A stretch of DNA of 8,543 nucleotides from Betaproteobacteria bacterium (GTDB lineage Bacteria > Pseudomonadota > Gammaproteobacteria > Burkholderiales > CAIKXV01): assembly GCA_947456915.1 (NCBI GenBank), contig CANGUQ010000143.1:1-8543 (forward strand), in the 5' to 3' direction. The notes under the pieces were generated by a model, which was not told the origin of the DNA, made no database searches, and was given only the letters and a program-made list of their open reading frames with translations. Shown in pieces: positions 1 through 4,349 of this stretch (positions are counted from its first letter, which is position 1; each line of letters begins with the position of its first letter). The translations under genes were made by a program, and so were the position numbers.

Positions 1-394
1 ACGAGGGATGCACCACCATCAGCAGCGGCGTGTAGCCGATCTGCGTGATCGGCGTGAAGTCGCGCATCGTGTCGTAGGGCGCCTTGCCGAACAGCGCCGG
101 CGCGACCGCGAGGCTGGTCTGCGGCGTGACCATCAGCGTGTGGCCGTCGGGTGCCGCCTTGGCGACCATTTCCGCGGCGATCATGCCGCTCGCGCCGGGC
201 CGGTTCTCGACCAGCACGTTCTGCTTCCAGTCGGTGGTCAGGCTCTGTGCCAGCGTGCGTGCGACGATGTCGGTGCTGCCGCCGGCACCGAAGCCGACGA
301 GGATGCGCACCGGCTGGTTCGGGAACGACTGTGCACCGGCGGCGGTCACGCACGTTGCGAGCATGACGCCGGTGACCGTTGTTTTTATGGTCAT
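1..394 (-). CDS. Bug-family tripartite tricarboxylate transporter receptor, N-terminal part (cut by left edge)
   Basis: This is the first 131 codons of a periplasmic solute-binding receptor of the Bug (TctC-like) family; the rest lies beyond the left edge. The start is the ATG at 394-392, with AGGAGGAG (401-408) six bases upstream. The protein opens with a signal peptide of about 20 residues (MTIKTTVTGVMLATCVTAAG, then AQSFP). The mature part shows the family hallmarks in order: FPNQPVRILVGFGAGGSTD, IVARTLAQ, VENRPGASGMIAAEMVAKA, PDGHTLMVTPQTSLAVAPAL, then YDTMRDFTPITQIG and TPLLMVVHPS. Bug proteins bind carboxylates or related small molecules. Some feed TctAB-type transporters, but many are orphans with no membrane partner nearby. 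No transporter membrane subunit is visible here, so the ligand and partner are unknown. The family call is firm; the substrate cannot be inferred. Confidence 0.93.
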   Translation of the reverse strand, partial: MTIKTTVTGVMLATCVTAAGAQSFPNQPVRILVGFGAGGSTDIVARTLAQSLTTDWKQNVLVENRPGASGMIAAEMVAKAAPDGHTLMVTPQTSLAVAPALFGKAPYDTMRDFTPITQIGYTPLLMVVHPS

Positions 395-400
395 GTTGTT

Positions 401-418
401 CTCCTCCTGCGGGAGGAG
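401..418 (-). promoter_or_regulatory. inverted repeat over start site and ribosome binding site of the receptor gene
   Basis: A perfect 7-bp inverted repeat (CTCCTCC 401-407, GGAGGAG 412-418, 4-base centre) includes the Shine-Dalgarno sequence of the receptor gene as its 3' arm in the mRNA. If the whole repeat is transcribed it would hide the ribosome binding site in a hairpin. However, the likely start site near 413-415 would cut off most of the 5' arm. A DNA operator at the transcription start is therefore equally possible, and the symmetry may also simply come from the purine-rich ribosome binding site. Confidence 0.35.
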
Positions 419-420
419 CC

Positions 421-449
421 ATTCTGTGAAGCGGGACGGGTGCTGTCAA
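421..449 (-). promoter_or_regulatory. sigma70-type promoter of the Bug receptor gene
   Basis: On the minus strand a perfect TTGACA (-35, 444-449) is followed after exactly 17 bases by CAGAAT (-10, 421-426), which keeps the key A2, A5 and T6 positions of TATAAT. Transcription would begin near 413-415, about 20 bases before the receptor ATG at 394. This predicts a short leader containing the ribosome binding site. The call rests on hexamer match and spacing only. Confidence 0.65.
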
Positions 450-469
450 TGCCTGCCGCCACTGCAGCG

Positions 470-490
470 GAAGGATCCCCCCGATCCTTC
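470..490. repeat. 8-bp inverted repeat with 5-base loop; possible terminator or operator
   Basis: GAAGGATC (470-477) and GATCCTTC (483-490) are perfect reverse complements around CCCCC. The repeat lies about 50 bases after the stop of the small exported-protein gene and about 20 bases upstream of the -35 box of the receptor gene, both on the minus strand. It could end transcription of the former, but no T-run follows on either strand, so it would be an imperfect intrinsic terminator. A regulator site for the receptor promoter is the alternative. The rest of 395-539 shows nothing else beyond the receptor promoter. Confidence 0.4.
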
Positions 491-539
491 GCCCCGTCCG
501 GATCCGACGTGGATCGCGCGCTTCAGGCCATGCCCGGCG

Positions 540-1094
540 TCACTTCGCCTGGTACGGCAGCGACGAGTGATGCACCACGATGCGCAGACGGCCCGCATCG
601 TCCTTGACGAACTTCCAGGTCTTGTCGACGGTGGTGACGTTGCCGCCCTTGTCGGTGATCATCACGTTGCCCATGGTGGTGGCCGAGTCGCCGGCGATGA
701 ACATCGCCGCGTTCTTCGACTCGCACTTCGTCCAGCCCTTGAGCGCGAAGCCGGTGTCCTTCGGGAAGTTGCTGTCGCCGCCGACGAAGTAGGCCAGCGC
801 GCCGGCGCGCGTGGTGCGGAAGGTCTGCGGCGCGGTGGTCAGCGTCGGCTTGAACAGCACGGTACCCATCTGGTAGCCGTAGGCGCTGTCGATCACCTTC
901 TCGGCCAGCGCCTTGGCTGCGGGCTGGCCGCTCTTCTCGCCGGTCTGGCTGATGCTGACAAGTGCCTTGCACCAGCCCGCCTGCGCAGCGATCACCTCGG
1001 CTTCGGTGATGCCCCGGTTCACCACGGTTGCCGAAGCAGCACTGCAAAGGCCGGCCAGGGCGAGGGTGGCGGTGGTCAGGGATGCGGTCTTCAT
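540..1094 (-). CDS. small exported protein, apparently NTF2-like, function unknown
   Basis: This gene encodes 184 residues. The start is the ATG at 1094-1092, with GGAG nine bases upstream, and it directly opens a clear signal peptide (MKTASLTTATLALAGLCSAASA, cleavage near residue 22). An in-frame extension further upstream would bury this signal peptide and is rejected. Conserved-looking blocks are ITEAEVIAAQAGWCKALVSI (29-48), YGYQMGTVLFKPTLT, QTFRTTRAGALAYFVGGD, FPKDTGFALKGWTKCESKNA, and a C-terminal WKFVKDDAGRLRIVVHHSSL. From memory this matches a widespread proteobacterial periplasmic family whose members often carry the label phosphoribosyl-AMP cyclohydrolase. That label is implausible for an exported protein without HisI motifs. 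The pattern of a helical start, then beta-strands ending in the HHSSLPY tail, fits a SnoaL/NTF2-like cone fold, which would suit a small-ligand pocket. Cys42 and Cys124 could form a disulfide. It is divergent from a two-component system that may control it. Confidence 0.85.
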   Translation of the reverse strand: MKTASLTTATLALAGLCSAASATVVNRGITEAEVIAAQAGWCKALVSISQTGEKSGQPAAKALAEKVIDSAYGYQMGTVLFKPTLTTAPQTFRTTRAGALAYFVGGDSNFPKDTGFALKGWTKCESKNAAMFIAGDSATTMGNVMITDKGGNVTTVDKTWKFVKDDAGRLRIVVHHSSLPYQAK

Positions 1095-1130
1095 CGTTTC
1101 TTGCTCCAGGGTTCGTGGTTGGATGTCCGC

Positions 1131-1136
1131 ATTTGA
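1131..1136 (-). promoter_or_regulatory. candidate -10 box of the small exported-protein gene (activator-dependent type)
   Basis: On the minus strand TCAAAT (1131-1136) is the best -10-like hexamer upstream of the ATG at 1094. At 16-18 bp further upstream there is no -35 match (GTGCCG, AGTGCC, AAGTGC). Instead, the phased repeat array at 1148-1221 begins about 11 bp upstream of this hexamer. That is the relative position in which PhoB-type regulators replace a -35 box. The promoter is inferred, and TCAAAT is a modest match. Confidence 0.35.
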
Positions 1137-1147
1137 AGCCCGCGGCG

Positions 1148-1221
1148 CTGAACGGCACTTGAACCCGCGATGAGCAACCGCTGACCGCCACATGAAGCGA
1201 AAATGACAGGCCCCATGTCAG
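1148..1221. promoter_or_regulatory. helically phased direct-repeat array, likely response-regulator operator
   Basis: TGA occurs on the plus strand at 1149, 1160, 1171, 1182, 1193 and 1204, exactly 11 bp apart each time. A related ATGTCAG begins at 1215 (TGT at 1216, 12 bp on). The heptamers are CTGAACG, TTGAACC, ATGAGCA, CTGACCG, ATGAAGC, ATGACAG and ATGTCAG, giving a loose consensus [AC]TGA[AC][CG]. Read on the minus strand, the right end is CTGACAT, CTGTCAT, then GCTTCAT. The middle element is identical to a PhoB-box half site and is followed by a 4-base T-rich spacer. OmpR/PhoB-family regulators bind direct repeats of about 11 bp, and one is encoded just downstream, so autoregulation and control of the divergent gene are inferred. 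The elements at 1203-1209 and 1215-1221 also form an inverted repeat (TGACA, 7 bases, TGTCA). Confidence 0.5.
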
Positions 1222-1246
1222 CCCGCCGGGGCGCGACAATCCCCCC

Positions 1247-2866
1247 ATGTTCCGACGTCGACTCAGCCTCGTCCTGATCCTTCTCGCCGCCACCGTCGTC
1301 CTGCAGGGCGTGGCGGCGGTGTTCGCGCTGCATGAGGCCGAACGCCAGGTGGTGCGCGGACGCATCGCCAGCGACATCCACCAGGGCTTCGTGCAGCTGC
1401 TGGCCACCAAGCAGCGCCTGCGATCCTGGGTCACGCAGCACAAGATCGGTGCCGGCGGAGATCCTGACGAGCGCACTGCCCTGCTGCGGAAGATGCAGAA
1501 GACACTGGCCGACCTGGTTGCGCTGGCGAACGCAGCCGAGGCGGCCGGGCTCGGTTCGGCCGACGCGTCGGAACATCCCGCGCGCATCGATGCGCTTCGC
1601 GTGCTGGGCCAGAGCGTCGAGACGCTCGGCTCGGCCGTCGGGCAGCTGAGCACCCTGCCGCCGGATGCGCCGGTGCGGCAGGGCTGGGATGCGCTCAGCG
1701 AGCTGTTCGACCGTGCCGAGGGTCAGGACCTGCGCGAACTGATCTCGCGCAGCATCGCGCGCGAGGCCGCCGCGATGCAGCGCGAGCGCACCGCCGCGGA
1801 CGTGACGCTCGCCCGCATCGGCACGCTCTGGATCGGCATGGCGCTCGTGCTTGCGCTGTTGGCCCTGGGTGCCACCCTCTACTTCGCGCGCGCGCTGCGC
1901 CGCCCGATCGACGCCCTCGTCGCCGGCGCCCAGCGCCTTCGCCAGGGACACCTCGAGCATCGCGTCCCGCTCGACGGACACGACGAGTTCTCTGACGTAG
2001 CGCGCAGCATGAACGCGATGGCAGAGGCCCTGGAGAAGCACGGGCAGCGTGAAAGCAGGCAGCGCCACCAGCTCGAGGAGCAGGTGCGCGAGCGCACGGG
2101 CGCGCTGCAGGATGCGAACGTCGCATTGCAGCGGACCGACGTCCGCCGGCGCCAGCTGCTCGCCGACATCAGCCATGAACTGCGCACGCCGACGACGGCC
2201 ATCCGCGGCGAGGCCGAGGTCACGCTGCGCGGCCCCGATCGGCCGGCGTCGGAGTACCGCGAGGCCTTGCAGCGCATCGTCGATACTTCGCGCCAGCTCG
2301 GGTCGGTCATCGACGACCTGCTCGCGATGGCACGCAGCGACATGGAGAGCCTGAGCCTGGCGCGCGAACCGGTCGACCTCGCAGATCCGCTGCGCGAGGC
2401 GCTGTACCAGGCTTCGGCGCTGGCGGGCGGGAACTACATCACGATCAAGTGCGCGCCGATCGAGCGCGGTATCCTTGTCGTGAAGGGAGACGCGCAGCGG
2501 CTGGCCCAGCTGTTTCTCCTTTTGCTCGACAACGCGGTGCGCTATTCCCATCGTGGCGGGCGGGTGTACGTCGACTGGGCGTTGTCCGCAGACCAGCCGG
2601 GAATGGTGGAGGTGGCGGTGACGGACCAGGGCATCGGCATTCCGAAGGACGAGCTTCCCCAGGTGTTCGACCGCCACTTCCGGGGTTCGGCCGCGCGACT
2701 GCACCGCGCCGCCGGAAGCGGGCTCGGCCTGCCGATCGCGCGCACGCTGGCGGCGGCGCATGAAGGCAGCGTTGAGCTGCAGAGCCCGGCCAGCAATGAC
2801 CCGCGCCCGGGCACCCGTGCCGTGTTGCGGCTGCCGCTGATCCAGGGCGGGGGCCAGGCGGCTTGA
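1247..2866 (+). CDS. two-component sensor histidine kinase (HAMP, HisKA, HATPase)
   Basis: This is a 539-residue inner-membrane sensor kinase. Domains in order: a membrane segment at about 5-28; a periplasmic, mostly helical sensor region at about 29-188 with no family I recognise; a second membrane segment at about 190-214; HAMP linker at about 215-267 (with RRPIDALVAGAQRLRQG); a predicted coiled coil at about 268-300; HisKA with the phosphoacceptor His310 in LLADISHELRTPTTAIRG; and HATPase_c. The last has the N-box Asn429 (LLLLDNAVRYS), G1 DQGIGIP (460-466), F-box VFDRHFRG (473-480) and G2 GSGLGLPIAR (490-499). All catalytic elements are present, so it should be active. The ATG at 1247 opens the first membrane segment after a basic MFRRR. 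There is no convincing Shine-Dalgarno upstream, only GACAATCCCCCC. It overlaps the regulator gene by four bases, making an operon. The signal sensed is unknown. Confidence 0.95.
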   Translation: MFRRRLSLVLILLAATVVLQGVAAVFALHEAERQVVRGRIASDIHQGFVQLLATKQRLRSWVTQHKIGAGGDPDERTALLRKMQKTLADLVALANAAEAAGLGSADASEHPARIDALRVLGQSVETLGSAVGQLSTLPPDAPVRQGWDALSELFDRAEGQDLRELISRSIAREAAAMQRERTAADVTLARIGTLWIGMALVLALLALGATLYFARALRRPIDALVAGAQRLRQGHLEHRVPLDGHDEFSDVARSMNAMAEALEKHGQRESRQRHQLEEQVRERTGALQDANVALQRTDVRRRQLLADISHELRTPTTAIRGEAEVTLRGPDRPASEYREALQRIVDTSRQLGSVIDDLLAMARSDMESLSLAREPVDLADPLREALYQASALAGGNYITIKCAPIERGILVVKGDAQRLAQLFLLLLDNAVRYSHRGGRVYVDWALSADQPGMVEVAVTDQGIGIPKDELPQVFDRHFRGSAARLHRAAGSGLGLPIARTLAAAHEGSVELQSPASNDPRPGTRAVLRLPLIQGGGQAA

Positions 2867-3576
2867 ACATCCTGCTCGTCGAGGACGACGCACGCATCGC
2901 GGACTTCCTCCAGCGGGGCCTGCGCGCCGAAGGACACCACGTGCAGCGCGCCGCGAGCGGGCCCGACGGGCTGACGCTCGTCACCGAGGCCGCCCGCGAC
3001 GTGTCTTCGGGGAATCCGCCCACCGTCGTCGTGCTCGACCTGATGCTGCCCGGCATGAACGGCATCGAGGTCTGCCGCACGCTGCGCGCGCGCGGCGTGC
3101 CGTTCCCGATCCTGATGCTCACCGCGCTGGGCGCGCTCGATGAACGCGTGGCCGGCCTTCGCGCCGGCGCCGACGACTACCTGGGCAAGCCCTTCGAGTT
3201 CGAGGAACTGCTCGCCCGGCTCGAAGCGCTCGGGCGCCGCGCGCACGGTCTCCAGCCGGATCGCCCGACCCTGCTGCAGGTGGGCGACCTCGCGCTCGAC
3301 CGCGAACGGATGCGCGCCACGCGAGCCGGCGAGGTGCTGAACCTGACGGCGCGCGAACTCGCGCTGCTCGAGCTGCTGATGAGCGCGCCCGGTCGGCTGT
3401 TCAGCCGGGAGCGGATCCTCGCCGGTGTCTGGGGGCAGAGCGAAGATCCGTTGACCAACGTGGTGGACGTCTACATCCGTCGCCTGCGCAGCAAGATCGA
3501 CCAGGGTCGGCCGGTCGCGCTGATCCAGACGGTGCGCGGGCTCGGGTATCGGCTGGAGGTTCCGGGAGCGGACTGA
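2863..3576 (+). CDS. OmpR/PhoB-family response regulator
   Basis: This gene encodes a 237-residue DNA-binding response regulator and partner of the kinase immediately upstream. The receiver domain (about 1-122) has the acidic pair Asp8-Asp9, phosphoacceptor Asp59 (VVVLDLMLPGMNG), Thr87 and Lys109 (LGKPFEFEELLAR). The C-terminal winged-helix domain (about 135-233) shows LNLTARELALLELLM, the recognition-helix region NVVDVYIRRLRSKID, and the ending IQTVRGLGYRLE, typical of the OmpR/PhoB class. The start is TTG at 2863, inside TTGA shared with the kinase stop codon, so translation is probably coupled. The protein begins directly with the beta-1 strand MNILLVEDDARIADFL, which fixes this start. The loop before beta-3 (residues 43-54, RDVSSGNPPT) is somewhat longer than usual. 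The kinase-first gene order is less common than regulator-first. Likely targets include the repeat array at 1148-1221, an inference from class and position. Confidence 0.95.
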   Translation: MNILLVEDDARIADFLQRGLRAEGHHVQRAASGPDGLTLVTEAARDVSSGNPPTVVVLDLMLPGMNGIEVCRTLRARGVPFPILMLTALGALDERVAGLRAGADDYLGKPFEFEELLARLEALGRRAHGLQPDRPTLLQVGDLALDRERMRATRAGEVLNLTARELALLELLMSAPGRLFSRERILAGVWGQSEDPLTNVVDVYIRRLRSKIDQGRPVALIQTVRGLGYRLEVPGAD

Positions 3577-3675
3577 GCGCCCGGCGGAAGCGGCCCGACG
3601 AGGCCTGGCCTGACGTGCGCGCGGAAAGGTGGCCGTAAGCCTTGCAGGCGCAAGATGGCGGCGATGTCGTGCACG

Positions 3676-3721
3676 GACGCCGACCCGGACCGGGTGGTCG
3701 CGGCGCCGGCGCCACGGCGTC
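3676..3721 (+). promoter_or_regulatory. GC-rich structured leader upstream of the CBS gene; possible attenuator or terminator
   Basis: An outer 7-bp stem, GACGCCG (3676-3682) with CGGCGTC (3715-3721), encloses two further inverted repeats: ACCCGG-A-CCGGGT (3683-3695) and GGCGCCGGCGCC (3702-3713). Together they could fold as a three-way junction. TTTCTCC and then the ribosome binding site AGAGGAA (3731-3737) follow at once. It may terminate read-through from the two-component operon or control the CBS gene. The weak, interrupted T-run and the general GC richness argue for caution. The remainder of 3577-3743 shows only a small hairpin (CTTGC/GCAAG, 3641-3654). Confidence 0.3.
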
Positions 3722-3743
3722 TTTCTCCGTAGAGGAAACCGCC

Positions 3744-4349
3744 ATGTTCGAAGAGTTCATCCCCCTGCCGGTGGTCACGCTTGCCACCGGCACCAGCATC
3801 CTGCAGCCGCTGCACGCGTTGCCCGAACGTGTCACGCCGGAGAGCCCCGCCGTGGACTCGATGACCGACCTGCGCCACGCCAGTGCGGTACTGGTACGCG
3901 CCGGCGACACCGTCGCCCATGCACGGGAGCGGATGCGCAATCGTGGCGTGCGGATGCTGTTCTGCGTCGACATCTCCGGCCATATCGAGGGACTGGTGAC
4001 GCTCAACGACATGCTCGGCGAGCGGCCGGTGCAGGCTGCCCAGCAGGGCGGCATGCCGGTGGCGGACCTGCTGGTGCGCGACATCATGACGCCGCGCATC
4101 CGGTTGGAGGCGTTTCGCATCGAGGACGTGCTGCACGCACGCGTCGGCCATGTCCTCGCCAGCCTGCGCAGCACGGGGCGCCAGCATGCGCTGGTGGTGG
4201 AAACGCTTCCCGGGGGCGTGCAGGCGGTGCGTGGCGTGTTCTCGGCCACGCAGATCGAACGGCAACTCGGCGCGCGGCCCGGTGCGCAGACCCCGCCGCT
4301 GGAAGTCGCGCGCACCTTCGCCGAGATCGAGGCCTCACTCGCTCATTGA
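3744..4349 (+). CDS. stand-alone tandem CBS-domain protein
   Basis: This is a 201-residue cytoplasmic protein consisting almost only of two CBS domains, at about 36-95 (MTDLRHASAVLVRAGDTVAH through GLVTLNDMLG) and about 112-177 (RDIMTPRIRLEAF through GVFSATQIERQLG). CBS pairs (Bateman modules) usually bind adenine nucleotides and act as energy or ligand sensors. This type has no fused catalytic domain, so what it regulates is unknown. From memory, similar proteins of about 200 residues opening MFxEYxPLP and ending RTFAEIEAALA are common in beta- and gammaproteobacteria. The start is the ATG at 3744, six bases after AGAGGAA; an in-frame ATG at 3642 would add 34 residues of low-complexity sequence and is rejected. 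A linker at about 96-110 joins the domains. It follows the two-component operon in the same direction after 167 bases, and its end overlaps the opposing helicase gene by 7 bp. Confidence 0.9.
   Translation: MFEEFIPLPVVTLATGTSILQPLHALPERVTPESPAVDSMTDLRHASAVLVRAGDTVAHARERMRNRGVRMLFCVDISGHIEGLVTLNDMLGERPVQAAQQGGMPVADLLVRDIMTPRIRLEAFRIEDVLHARVGHVLASLRSTGRQHALVVETLPGGVQAVRGVFSATQIERQLGARPGAQTPPLEVARTFAEIEASLAH

Noticed and set aside
1026..1046. Lipoprotein signal in the small exported protein (Cys17 in LAGLCSA)
   Set aside because: The residue before the Cys is Leu, not Gly/Ala/Ser, so it does not fit a lipobox. An ASA cleavage site follows at residue 22.
84..1136. 350-codon plus-strand frame running through the receptor, the gap and the small exported gene
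   Set aside because: It crosses two real minus-strand genes and a promoter, and its translation resembles no family.
1095..1193. Upstream in-frame start for the small exported protein (217 aa)
   Set aside because: It would place a clear signal peptide inside the chain, and it runs through the repeat array. The ATG at 1094 has GGAG upstream.
1204..1220. Classical dimeric-repressor palindrome TGACA-N7-TGTCA as the main operator
   Set aside because: It is real, but it is better read as two members of the larger 11-bp direct-repeat array. It is kept as an alternative in that entry and not as a separate feature.
1091..2893. 600-codon open frame on the minus strand, antisense to the histidine kinase
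   Set aside because: It is a shadow of the kinase gene, whose H, N, G1, F and G2 boxes are all intact. Its composition is typical of reverse-strand shadows and it lacks a domain.
3642..3743. Upstream ATG giving the CBS protein 34 extra residues
   Set aside because: The extension is Gly/Ala/Arg-rich, spans the leader repeats and has no ribosome site, whereas AGAGGAA sits six bases before the ATG at 3744.
3471..4265. 264- and 304-codon minus-strand frames opposite the CBS gene
   Set aside because: The plus-strand frame gives two clear CBS domains with a good ribosome site; the minus-strand frames give only shadow composition.
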